64,000 nucleotides of DNA from Acidobacteriota bacterium (GTDB lineage: Bacteria > Acidobacteriota > Terriglobia > Terriglobales > Acidobacteriaceae), in NCBI GenBank assembly GCA_003225175.1, contig QIBA01000040.1, positions 1 to 64,000 of the forward strand, given 5' to 3'. A program made the translations under genes and the position numbers. Under the pieces are notes generated by a model. That model ran no database searches. It had not been told where the DNA came from and saw nothing but the letters and a program-made list of their open reading frames with translations. Within the stretch, counting starts at the first letter, position 1. The number at the start of each line of letters is the position of its first letter. Shown one piece after another: positions 36,372 through 45,413 of the stretch.

Positions 36372-38213
36372 ATGAAACGCCTATTACTACCTCTCGTGTT
36401 GGCGCTCTTTCTGCTGTCACCTCTAGTTCCATTATGGGCACAGCTGCAGGAGCCATCTCCGCCAGTCAACATTATTATCGACTCTGACATGTCCGAAAAC
36501 GTGGACGACGTGGGCGACCATGCTGTTTTGTGGGCGCTTCAGAACCGTGGTGAGGCCAATATACTTGCGATCGTGGCCTCATCAGCGTACGACTATAGCG
36601 CTCCCGCCATGCGAGTAATCGCAAACTATTATGGCCATCCGAATGTCCCGATCGGCGCACACAAAGGCAGCACACCGACCAGTGAGGGCTCTAATACGAG
36701 CGTATACGCACAACAAATTGCGAATCAGTTCGGCACGCCGGGAGACACACGGTTCAATTACCCCGATGCAGTAACTGTGTATCGACAGGCGCTCGCAAAT
36801 GCTCCTGACCACAGCGTCTACATTGTGAGTAACGGCTACTTTCAGCCCTTGCAAGGGCTGCTGAGAAGTCAGCCTGATGGCATCAGCTCACTTACAGGTC
36901 TACAGCTTATTGCGCAGAAGGTGAAGCGCCTGGTGTGCTCAGCTGGCACTTTCCCATCCGGAAGCGAGCACAACTTCCGAGTCGATCCCGATGCTGCGAG
37001 CTATGTCTTTGCTAATTGGCCAGCTGAAATCGTCTCAGTTGGCTCCGAAGTAGGAGGAGATGTGCCCACCGGCCCATCACCGACATCAGATCCAAACCTG
37101 GATCCAGTGAGGGCGGCTTACGGTTATTTCGATGCCTACTATGGCCGGACGGACCTGACAATGTACGCATGGGGCCAGGTAGCGTTGTTATACGCAGTGC
37201 GAGGTGGAATTGGAACAAACTTTTCCATCGGCGGGTACAACGGTCAAACGACCGTTTGGGATAGTACACAATCGCAACCAGGATACGATGTTTGGTCCCA
37301 ATCACCCAGCGTTGGACATTCGTATCTGGAGAAATCCGTTTCTGCTTACACCATGTACACCATTCTTAATCCTATGGTGCAAGGCTCGTCCAGTATCCCA
37401 ATTCTCAGAAGCATCTCACCCTCAACGATCGCTGCAGGTAGCCCCGCCCAGACAGTAACTTTGACAGGCAACAATTTCTTTAACGACTCACAGGTGTTCT
37501 TCAATGGGAACAGCCGTCCATCTACATTGATCAGCGGGACGCAAGTTGGAGTCCAACTGAGCAGTACCGACTTAGCGCAAACTGGGACTGCTACATTGAG
37601 CGTCTTAAATGACGCCGAGGGTGGCTGGCGATCAAATAGCGTCAATCTGAATATTGTCAATCCCATGCCTTCTCTGGCCGCCATTTCACCTGCCAGTGTT
37701 AATGCCGGGAGTGCCGGCTTTACGCTGAACCTCACCGGCAGCAACTTCGTCCCTGGCTCCTCAGTTCAAGTGAATGGAACCAGCCGAAGCACTACATTTA
37801 TCAGTGCTACTCAACTAGGTGCTGCTATTCCCGCCTCTGATCTAACCGTTGGAACCTACCTCTCTGTGACAGTCTTCAATCCAGCTCCAGGGGGCGGCAC
37901 TTCGGCTGCGCTTACTCTGACCGTCAACAACCCAGCGCCTTCGATCTCCAGCGTCTCGCCAAATCCGGTTCTCGCAATGACGGGAAGCTATACCCTGACT
38001 GTTAATGGCGCTGGATACAACAGAGCGTCGGTTGTGAAGGTTGACGGCAAGTCAGTTACGACGGTACTTGTAAGTTCAACTCAAATGACTGCTCGAGTGC
38101 CTAACAATGATTTGCTTCTCGGGCAGCATGCGATCACTGTGTCAAATCCGACGCCTGGAGGTGGCACATCCAATTCAGTCACTGTAACCGTAGTCTCCAC
38201 TCCGATCTTCTGA
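36372..38213 (+). CDS. Secreted nucleoside-hydrolase-like protein with three IPT/TIG repeats
   Basis: 613 aa with GAGG before the ATG. A signal peptide ('LLLPLVLALFLLSPLVPLWA') precedes residues ~33-340, which resemble inosine-uridine nucleoside hydrolases: 'IIIDSDMSENVDDVGDHAVL' is a variant of the Ca-binding DTDxGxDDAxA motif, and 'NGYFQPL' matches a later loop. Three IPT/TIG immunoglobulin-like repeats of ~90 residues follow (from ~345, ~430 and ~520, each beginning 'P-x-I/L-x-x-I/V-S-P'). The repeats probably bind carbohydrate or hold the enzyme at the surface. It ends the plus-strand run and is followed by a strong terminator. True nucleosidase activity is unproven. Confidence 0.8.
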   Translation: MKRLLLPLVLALFLLSPLVPLWAQLQEPSPPVNIIIDSDMSENVDDVGDHAVLWALQNRGEANILAIVASSAYDYSAPAMRVIANYYGHPNVPIGAHKGSTPTSEGSNTSVYAQQIANQFGTPGDTRFNYPDAVTVYRQALANAPDHSVYIVSNGYFQPLQGLLRSQPDGISSLTGLQLIAQKVKRLVCSAGTFPSGSEHNFRVDPDAASYVFANWPAEIVSVGSEVGGDVPTGPSPTSDPNLDPVRAAYGYFDAYYGRTDLTMYAWGQVALLYAVRGGIGTNFSIGGYNGQTTVWDSTQSQPGYDVWSQSPSVGHSYLEKSVSAYTMYTILNPMVQGSSSIPILRSISPSTIAAGSPAQTVTLTGNNFFNDSQVFFNGNSRPSTLISGTQVGVQLSSTDLAQTGTATLSVLNDAEGGWRSNSVNLNIVNPMPSLAAISPASVNAGSAGFTLNLTGSNFVPGSSVQVNGTSRSTTFISATQLGAAIPASDLTVGTYLSVTVFNPAPGGGTSAALTLTVNNPAPSISSVSPNPVLAMTGSYTLTVNGAGYNRASVVKVDGKSVTTVLVSSTQMTARVPNNDLLLGQHAITVSNPTPGGGTSNSVTVTVVSTPIF

Positions 38214-38344
38214 TGAATTCAGAAATCGGAGTACTGAAGACCATCCAAAGGGCTTAGCTTAATCATTGATTTTCAATCAAGCTGGGATTCCGCCACTATG
38301 GCACGAAACGTAGTCCACACGTGAATGACTGAGTCCCTTCAAGT

Positions 38345-38375
38345 AGGCCAGCCCGAAAGGCTGGCCTTTTTTTTT
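38345..38375 (+). terminator. Rho-independent terminator ending the polysaccharide locus
   Basis: A perfect 9-bp stem (AGGCCAGCC at 38345-38353 with GGCTGGCCT at 38359-38367), a 5-base loop CGAAA and an unbroken run of nine T including the stem end. It lies 132 bases after the IPT-repeat gene and reads rightward. The minus-strand side lacks a T run, so it does not serve the subtilase gene. Confidence 0.92.
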
Positions 38376-38409
38376 CTCAAGATGGATGAACTTGGCTTTT
38401 GGCTCGGTT

Positions 38410-39852
38410 TCAGCAGCTACCCAATATGGCACAAGGAGCAGCGACACTCACCGGCAGAGAACTCTGCCAAGACTGCATGGCCTGATACGTATCCAACACA
38501 CCGAATCCGTATCCGAGCGCCGGAATCGGTTGCGCATGGGACAGAGCGTCTGCAGCTTTGGCCTGGTTAAGCAAGCCAGCATTTGCCGGGGAGAGGCTCG
38601 CCATCAAGGCTACAGTTCCGGAAACAAACGGAGCACTGAACGAGGTCCCCCATCCAAGCGCATAACTCTCGTTCGGATAAGTTGTCAGCACAGCCTCGCC
38701 TGGCGCGGAAATCCAAACTGGTGGCGTGCCATAATTCGAGAATGAGGATGGGGTCTTGGAGTTCGAGGTCGAGGCCACGTCAATCACGTTTGGCAATCCG
38801 GAGGGGTACACAATCGCCATGGAACCGTCGTTGCCTGCGGAGCCGACGCAGATCAGTCCCTTATTAGTGGCATAAGTAACGGCGTTCGCGAGTTCAACCG
38901 ATGGGCCTGTGAACTCAAAGCTCATGTTGATGACGTTCGCCCGATGGTTTACGGCATAGTAGATCGCGCGCAGAACATCGGATTCGTATCCTTGGCCGCT
39001 CGCATTGAATGCCTTGAGAGGCATCAACGACGCGTTCGGAGCCACTAGGTGGACGATTCCGGCGGTCATGGTCCCATGCCCGAAAGCCGAAAAGCCCGAT
39101 TGATCGACGACGCCAACCGTCGATTGCTGGACCGTGCCTTCCGAAGATTGATTCAGCGTCGCCGATTGTCCATCAACCACCCCAACGGTGGATTGCGTCA
39201 CATCCGCCATCTCTGAACCGCCGTCTGTGTTCCGTGTAAAGTCGTAGCCGTAAACCAGATGGGGAGCGAGGATTGTATTATTCGGATCGATACCTGTATC
39301 AATCAAGGCCACGGCGGTTCCCGAGCCACTGACGCCAAATGCGGACTGGGTGTCTGCAGTGCGAACAATTTGATTGGGAGTTTGTAGCAGATATCCTTCC
39401 CAAACAGTTGCGCCGAAATATGGGACGGGCGTCCTGTCACTCGCATACCACGGCCAGCCAGCCACGCGCGCTGGCGGAGTATTTCCCGTCTGATCCGGTT
39501 CCGCGCTACTCACGCCACTAGCGGATAGTAATTGAGTGAGAAATAAAGCAGAGCTAACTACTCCGGAACTCTGCACGACGAAAAGCTGACCATCAGGATC
39601 ACCAATGTTCTGCATCACCTGGCAGCCCAATTGCGAACACGTGAGGCTAATGTCCGATATGCCTTGGAGATCGCGGACGATGAATCGCGCCGGAGACGGA
39701 GTTGGTGTTCCGCGGATCAACTGTGTGTCTAGCCGCAACGATCCGGTCACGGCCGCGAACCCAGTGTCCAAGGCGGCAGTGAGTACCAGACAAAAGAACG
39801 CGATGTGAAGACTAGTTATTACTGCATTACGATCAATGGCTCTGTCCTTCAT
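38410..39852 (-). CDS. Secreted subtilisin-like serine protease (S8)
   Basis: 480 aa from the ATG at 39852, preceded by AGGTGGAGG; an ATG at 39906 only adds an unlikely leader. A signal anchor/peptide ('SLHIAFFCLVLTAALDTGFA') and a ~100-residue propeptide precede the S8 core: 'VALIDTGID' (Asp), 'GHGTMTAGI' (His) and 'GTSFSAPFVSG' (Ser), with 'NMSF' and 'GSAGNDG' between them. All triad residues are present. Between Asp and His there is an insert with the octamer 'QSTVGVVD' duplicated, as if by a tandem copy. The small gene at 39934 lies 81 bases upstream on the same strand and probably shares its transcript. It is likely periplasmic or extracellular. Confidence 0.9.
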   Translation of the reverse strand: MKDRAIDRNAVITSLHIAFFCLVLTAALDTGFAAVTGSLRLDTQLIRGTPTPSPARFIVRDLQGISDISLTCSQLGCQVMQNIGDPDGQLFVVQSSGVVSSALFLTQLLSASGVSSAEPDQTGNTPPARVAGWPWYASDRTPVPYFGATVWEGYLLQTPNQIVRTADTQSAFGVSGSGTAVALIDTGIDPNNTILAPHLVYGYDFTRNTDGGSEMADVTQSTVGVVDGQSATLNQSSEGTVQQSTVGVVDQSGFSAFGHGTMTAGIVHLVAPNASLMPLKAFNASGQGYESDVLRAIYYAVNHRANVINMSFEFTGPSVELANAVTYATNKGLICVGSAGNDGSMAIVYPSGLPNVIDVASTSNSKTPSSFSNYGTPPVWISAPGEAVLTTYPNESYALGWGTSFSAPFVSGTVALMASLSPANAGLLNQAKAADALSHAQPIPALGYGFGVLDTYQAMQSWQSSLPVSVAAPCAILGSC

Positions 39853-39933
39853 GCTTGCAACGTGCCTCCACCTCTTCTGGGGAACAAGAGCCGCAGTGGG
39901 ATCCAAATAAGTCTGCAGGCTCTAATCTCATCT

Positions 39934-40449
39934 CTAAGCGTGCTGGGCTATCGAATCTGCACCTGCACTCGTGTCTTGGCTCTTGCTGGAAGAATCAGCA
40001 CCTGATGGCGCCTCCAAATTCGTGATTGGGAGGTGCACAGGATGTCTGCGGTCCATTGCCAGGCAGAGTCTTAGATCATTCTTCGCAATAAATTCGAGGT
40101 GAAATTCACCGTTATCGTTGCTTACCGTATGGGCAATGCTCCGCCCTCGTTCGTGCAGCGCCACTGGAATCCCGGCCATCGGATGTCCGGGCCTGGCGCT
40201 ATCTAGCATTTGGCCGACAAGCAATACCCGGTCTGAATCGCCGTTCTTGTCGAGCTGGATGTCGACGTAAACCGAACCAATCCTGTATAGCAATTGTCGT
40301 CCGCGCACTGCGGAGGCTCTTGCTCCGGGAGGAAGTGCTTGCGCCTTGCTGTCAAACAAGAGTTCGAAGCACTCAGCTGGGTTGGTTTCGGCTTGCCTTC
40401 TAATGGCAATGGAGGCTTTTACGCTCAAAACGATCCGGTCGGCAGGCAT
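39934..40449 (-). CDS. Hypothetical protein with a carboxypeptidase-regulatory-like beta domain
   Basis: 171 aa, ATG at 40449 with AGGAGC about 10 bases upstream. No signal peptide. The middle and C-terminal part ('GIPVALHERGRSIAHTVSND' followed by 'NGEFHLEF') looks like a small beta-sandwich of the carboxypeptidase-regulatory type. I do not recognise the family. It precedes the subtilase gene on the same strand. In similar acidobacterial arrangements such small proteins accompany surface proteases, but the role here is unknown. Confidence 0.65.
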   Translation of the reverse strand: MPADRIVLSVKASIAIRRQAETNPAECFELLFDSKAQALPPGARASAVRGRQLLYRIGSVYVDIQLDKNGDSDRVLLVGQMLDSARPGHPMAGIPVALHERGRSIAHTVSNDNGEFHLEFIAKNDLRLCLAMDRRHPVHLPITNLEAPSGADSSSKSQDTSAGADSIAQHA

Positions 40450-40792
40450 GGTATTGGGCTCCTGGGCCCCGCGGAGCGCGATGCGGCAGCATACTTCACC
40501 ACCGCGCGCAGTGGTGCAGGAGAGTTGATGCTGCGTCGGCTTCCCGCGTTGTTCACCTCAATAAGATTTTCAGCCTGTGGTAGCCGTCACACAGCAGTCA
40601 ACAACCATTAAGCTAAGGATGGATAGCCTATACGCTGAGCTGAGTTCATCGCGATGAGTCGCAATTGAGAACGGATCTTTGGGAGCTGTCAAAAACAACG
40701 ATCGAGAGCGCGTTATCGTTGATCCCTTAAATCTGCAGTTCAGTTCTTGCTGTTCAGATTTTCAGGATGTATCTTGCTTCTGTACTTGGGTT
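40450..40792. other. Divergent intergenic region
   Basis: 343 bases between the minus-strand hypothetical gene and the plus-strand small secreted protein. It must hold the promoter for the protease pair. I see no strong hairpin, repeat or operator. Reading frames that cross it have no recognisable product. Confidence 0.45.
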
Positions 40793-41158
40793 ATGCGTCG
40801 CACCCTCACCATAACGCTGCTTTTGGCAATGGAGCTTCCCTTTGCCATGTCCTTCGCGCAGGGCGCTGCGACGGACCCGTTGCCGATTTGCTGCAGGCGG
40901 CTGGGTGCGCACCATTGTGCGGCGATGCAGTCAGAACCTCCTGGTTCCGTGCCTATGATCGGTCAGAGGCAGCAGCCCTGCCCCTATCGGGCGTTTATTC
41001 TTCAATGGCGAGCAGACGAGTATCATCCGGCTGGGCTTGTACAGAACTTCCAGCAACTGCTCTCCTATCGCCGCGCTCCAGTCCAGGCTGTCATCGATTA
41101 TGTGGTGAGCGATGCGCGCACTCATCACAAGCGTGGCCCACCTTCTCCTCTCTCCTAG
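40793..41158 (+). CDS. Small secreted Cys/His-rich protein
   Basis: 121 aa from ATG 40793; the frame is open further upstream but the signal peptide 'MRRTLTITLLLAMELPFAMS' begins here. The mature part starts with 'PICCRRLGAHHCAAM', a Cys-Cys-Arg-Arg...His-His-Cys cluster. I believe a similar motif occurs in short acidobacterial proteins next to Oar-type receptors. The Cys/His arrangement suggests metal or copper binding. It lies just upstream of a decayed TonB receptor gene and may be a leftover of the same unit. No clear ribosome site. Confidence 0.5.
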   Translation: MRRTLTITLLLAMELPFAMSFAQGAATDPLPICCRRLGAHHCAAMQSEPPGSVPMIGQRQQPCPYRAFILQWRADEYHPAGLVQNFQQLLSYRRAPVQAVIDYVVSDARTHHKRGPPSPLS

Positions 41159-41307
41159 CAACCGAGTTGTGTCGAGTTGTCAGGGCTAAGCCTCGATTGG
41201 GGTTGCAGGACCAGAACGAACTGCTTTGCATTCCACCCGTTCGCTCAGTCCTAGGCTGTGATCTCTTGACCTGCAATCTTTTGTTGCCAGAAATGCAGGA
41301 GATAGTC

Positions 41308-43222
41308 ATGCTTCGATTCATCCGTCATCTGGCGGAAGTTACCTTGCTTTCGGTCCTAATTGTTCCTGTAACGGTCCATGCTGGAGACGCTGGCCAGCGC
41401 GTCGGTGACTGGCCGCGTTCTTGATCCGAGCGGCGCAGTTGTTCCGAACAGCACAGTAAAGGCACTTGCTGTTGCCACCAATCAGATCTATACCGTTCAG
41501 GCCGATGAGCAAGGCCGATTCCGAATTCCGTATCTTCCAGTCGGTCAATATCGCATCAGCGCGCAAGCCAGTGGCTTCGCCGAGAGCTCCCGACAGATTC
41601 GGCTCACCGTCGGCTCAGCGTTCGACCTGACGTTGCAGCTCGCGCTGGCATCGGCTGCTACCAGCATTGAGGTAACGAGCGAGCCAGCGATGATTGAGGC
41701 AAACCGAAGTCAGGTCGGCCAGACAGTCCTGGAACCGGAAATTCAGAATCTACCTCAGGCGTGGCGATCTTCGGAAGGTCAACTTCCTCACCAACGGGAC
41801 GGCTGAATTATTTGGGGGAGTTTGTCGATAACCTGGTTTTGCAACGGGGAGCACACACACTAAAAACCGGGAGTGATTTTCTTTACAATGACGATACCAT
41901 CACGTTCCCGCAATCGCTTCGTGGCTCCTACAATTTTTCATCGCTGGCGACCTTTTTCACCGGAACGTATAACTCGCAGGGATATAGCCAGAACTTCGGC
42001 ACTCCGGTAATTCACCAAAGCAATCCCAATATGGGTTTCTATTTTCAAGATGAATGGAAGGTTCGACCTGCACTGACGCTGAATGTTGGTATCCGGTACG
42101 ATTTGCAATGGCTGCAAGCGATCAATACCGACACCAACAATCTCACGCCGCGTATCGGCATAGCCTGGTCACCCTTCCCAAATCGAGGCACTGTCGTGCG
42201 CGCGAGCTATGGACTGTTCTACGACCGTATCCCATTACGGCCTCTAGCGAACGCATTACTCTCGGCAAACAACACGATCGACCCTGCACAAGCGCGGTTC
42301 CTCAGCTTTTCGTTCTCTCCGACGGACGCCGGCGCTCCCGTATTTCCCGCGGTTGCCAGCGCTTCGCCAGGGATCAGCAGACCAAACTTCACGACAATGG
42401 ATCCCAGTATTCAGAGTCCATATGCGCAGCAGGCCAGCCTGGAAGTTGAGCAGCAGATCTCTTCCATTGGTTCGCTAAGCTTCAGCTATCAGCATGTTCG
42501 CGGCATCGATCTCATCGCGGCCATTAATACGAACATCAATCCTGATGGGAGCCGTCCCGATCCGACGCGTGGCAATATCAAGCCCTATAGTTCCACGTTC
42601 GACTCGTACTATGACGGACTGGAAGTTTCTTACTTGCGGCGTCCAGCGTCATTGGGTGTCGATGCGGCTGTCGTACACGTTTTCCAAAGCCATCGACAAT
42701 CTCGGAGAATTCTTTTTCAGTTCGCCGATCAATAACTTAAGCCTGCGCCAGGATCGCAGCCGCTCAGACGATGATCAGCGGCATAGAGTCGTCTTCAATG
42801 CCATGTTGAACTCGCCCGCCTCTGCGGCTCATGGCTTCGTCGACCATCTCACTCACGGCTGGAAATTGAATGGAATACTTCAGTACTACTCAGCTCTCCC
42901 GTTCAACATAATTACAGGCACAAACACGCGGCAAGCGACTTCACAACGTCCTTGTGCCCCTGGTTTCACACGTGTCGATACAAATCCGTGCACAGAAGCG
43001 TTAGCCGGAGCCGTGATTGGTCGCAACGCCGGCATCGGTTTCGATTCTTTCACTCTCAACACTAGAGTGAGCCGAGAGTTCGCGCTCACTGACCGCGTGA
43101 AGCTGGAAGGCATTGCGCAGGCATTCAACACTCTCAATCACCGCAACCAATTGCGACTTGGGGAACTGGGGCTTATCCGACAAGTCCAAATGCCAAAGCG
43201 AGCTGCGCATTCCAGTCAGTAA
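41308..43222 (+). pseudogene. Decayed Oar-like TonB-dependent receptor
   Basis: Four pieces in alternating frames belong to one receptor. A signal peptide starts at ATG 41308. After a shift near 41385 comes a carboxypeptidase-regulatory domain ('TGRVLDPSGAVVPNSTVKAL'). Near 41758 it jumps to barrel sequence ('FGRSTSSPTGRLNYLG' and 'MGFYFQDEWKVRPALTLNVG'). Another shift near 42655 leads to 'RLSYTFSKAIDNLGEFFFSS' and 'RVSREFALTDRVKLEG', ending at 43222 without the expected C-terminal aromatic strand. The plug and first barrel strands, several hundred residues, are missing between 'IQNLP' and the barrel. At least three frameshifts plus a large internal deletion make function very unlikely. Confidence 0.88.
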
Positions 43223-43419
43223 GGAACGCGTGATTATTCGGAAAGAAGCCGTGATCTCAGAGATCGTGAAGGTTCGGCGTCGAAAAATCGGAGAGTCACA
43301 GCGAATTTCCCAAACTGGTCAAGCACGAGGAGCTGCGAATTCAACAGCAAGGAAATGCGCACATCTCCAGCGAGAATCGCCCAGCAAGCGAGGAAGAAAA
43401 TGCAGCCTGAGTAAGCCAG

Positions 43420-43444
43420 AGCCCCGCTCAACGAGCGGGGCTCT
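43420..43444. terminator. GC-rich hairpin, possible terminator
   Basis: A 10-bp perfect stem GAGCCCCGCT / AGCGGGGCTC with a 5-base loop (43430-43434). It lies 24 bases beyond the stop of the minus-strand YeaQ-like gene and after the receptor pseudogene. Neither side has a T run, so it would be a weak or Rho-assisted terminator. Confidence 0.5.
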
Positions 43445-43468
43445 CGCCCGAGGCAAGAGGAAAGTGCA

Positions 43469-43753
43469 TCAAGCCACCTTGCGAAGCCCGCCGCTTCCGC
43501 TCGGTCGTCCACTTCCCGTCACAAGACGGAACACCCAAGTCAAAATGACGGCGCCGAGGATCGCAACGAGTATGGTATAAAGCATGCCACCTTGGCCTGA
43601 AAAGCCGAGAGCGCGCATGATCCAGCCGCCCACAACTGCACCAACAATACCAATAACGATGTCCATTAGAGGACCATATCCTGAGCCGCGCATAATCTTT
43701 CCAGTCGCCCAGCCAGCGATCAACCCGACGATGATCCACCAGAGCAAATGCAT
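43469..43753 (-). CDS. GlsB/YeaQ/YmgE family small membrane protein
   Basis: 94 aa, AGGAGG just upstream of the ATG. Three hydrophobic segments with the family pattern 'WWIIVGLIAGWATGKIMRG', 'IVIGIVGAVVGGWI' and 'ILVAILGAVILTWVFRL'. This Transgly_assoc family comprises small inner-membrane proteins linked to stress or stationary phase, with no known enzyme activity. It stands alone, with a GC-rich hairpin downstream. Confidence 0.9.
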   Translation of the reverse strand: MHLLWWIIVGLIAGWATGKIMRGSGYGPLMDIVIGIVGAVVGGWIMRALGFSGQGGMLYTILVAILGAVILTWVFRLVTGSGRPSGSGGLRKVA

Positions 43754-43977
43754 AGAACCCTCCTAAATTTGGCGTATGCAGGGTCGGATACGCGCCGCGC
43801 GGCTGTTGGTTTGCCAAGCTCCAGCTAATTTCGAGCGTTGCTGTCCAGCAGGTCCTTCGGACAACTCGCATGTCGATATGCTTGGAGGAATGGCTGCGTC
43901 TAATCTGCAAAGCGCGAGATCGCTGCTTCTTGCCTAATGAAATGTGCTCTCAGCTCGTCTTGTTAAGATGGGCAGCC

Positions 43978-45378
43978 ATGAAACGTTATCTCCTTCTCCT
44001 GGTCGCTTTCTCGCTGCTTGCCGGTCGCACTAGTGCAGTTTCGGCGCAAATCGGCGCGCCTGATCCCGACTCGCCCGAGGCGAAGCAGGCGCGACTTGCC
44101 TGGTTCAAAGAGGCCAAGTACGGCCTCTTCATTCATTGGGGACTCTACGCCATTCCCGGTGGCGAGTGGAAAGGGAAACAGATTCCCGGATTGGGAGAAT
44201 GGATTATGAACCGCGCTCACATTCCGGTGAAGGAGTATGAACAACTGGCAAAGCAGTGGAATCCAGTGAAGTTCGACGCAGATGCATGGGTGCAGCTCGC
44301 CCAGGATGCGGGCATGAAGTACATCGTGATTACCTCGAAGCACCACGATGGTTTTGCCATGTTTGATTCCAAGGTCAGCCGCTACAACGTTGTGGCCGCA
44401 ACGCCCTTCCATCGCGACATCCTTAAAGAGCTCGCTACAGCCTGCCAAAAGCGTGGAATGCCGCTCGGCTTCTATTACTCGCAATCGCAAGACTGGCATG
44501 AGCCAGGCGGTGCGGGCAATGACTGGGATTTCGGTGCCGATCAGGGACCCGATAAGAAGGAGCTCAAGGATTACGACGGATATCTTCGCGGCAAGGCCGA
44601 GCCACAGGTGCGCGAGCTACTCACCAACTACGGTTCGGTCGCGCTCATTTGGTTCGATACACCGCGCATGATGACCCCCGAGCGCGCACAACGTTTTGCC
44701 GGGATTCTACGGACTACCCAACCAAAGACATTGATCGATGGTCGCCTTGGCGCGGCCGGAGACTATGTATCGACGGGCGATAACGTGATTCCGTCAGGCG
44801 TGCAGTCTGAATATTGGGAAGTTCCTGCCACTACAAATCACACTTGGGGATTTCGCAAAGACGACCAGGACTGGAAGTCTCCCGGCGAGATCACTTTCAA
44901 ACTCATCGACATCATCAGCAAGGGTGGCAACTATCTTCTCAATGTCGGGCCGATGGCCAACGGAGTGATTCCACAAGCGAGCCAAGACAATCTGCGCACT
45001 GTGGGGCGCTGGCTGAAGCTCAATGGCGAGGCGGTGTACGGGGCGGGACCATCTCCGTGGGGCGACGAAGTGGGCGAGCCCAGTAGTCGCGGGACTAAAG
45101 ACCTGCGCGGCCAAGCACTCGTGCTTGCGCACAATGAATGGCGGGCAACTACGAAGCCGGGAAAAGTGTACTTCACCTTCTTTCAGGAGCCGCGCGTTCC
45201 CTTTGAACTCCCTCCAATGAAGAACACGATCAAGCGAGCCTATCAGCTCGCCGATGGCAAACCGGTTGAGATCAAGGAAGAAGGTGGCAAACGACAACTC
45301 GTTCTGGCCCGTCCCATTTCGGACCCGATGGCGACGGTGGTTGTTGTTGAAGTCGAAGGTAATGCTGTGGAACCGTGA
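43978..45378 (+). CDS. Secreted alpha-L-fucosidase, GH29
   Basis: 466 aa from ATG 43978 (in-frame upstream codons add no signal sequence). Signal peptide 'LLLLVAFSLLAGRTSAVSA', then the GH29 barrel: 'YGLFIHWGLYAIPGGEW' near the N-terminus, 'SKHHDGFAMFDSKVS', and 'ALIWFDTP' with Asp227 as the expected nucleophile. A C-terminal beta-sandwich follows. It should remove alpha-L-fucose from glycans outside the cytoplasm. It is followed 35 bases later by a GH97 gene, forming a small glycan-degradation operon. The exact linkage is not predictable. Confidence 0.93.
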   Translation: MKRYLLLLVAFSLLAGRTSAVSAQIGAPDPDSPEAKQARLAWFKEAKYGLFIHWGLYAIPGGEWKGKQIPGLGEWIMNRAHIPVKEYEQLAKQWNPVKFDADAWVQLAQDAGMKYIVITSKHHDGFAMFDSKVSRYNVVAATPFHRDILKELATACQKRGMPLGFYYSQSQDWHEPGGAGNDWDFGADQGPDKKELKDYDGYLRGKAEPQVRELLTNYGSVALIWFDTPRMMTPERAQRFAGILRTTQPKTLIDGRLGAAGDYVSTGDNVIPSGVQSEYWEVPATTNHTWGFRKDDQDWKSPGEITFKLIDIISKGGNYLLNVGPMANGVIPQASQDNLRTVGRWLKLNGEAVYGAGPSPWGDEVGEPSSRGTKDLRGQALVLAHNEWRATTKPGKVYFTFFQEPRVPFELPPMKNTIKRAYQLADGKPVEIKEEGGKRQLVLARPISDPMATVVVVEVEGNAVEP

Positions 45379-45413
45379 TTAGGGATGACTATAGCTGCGA
45401 GGGACCAATACCA

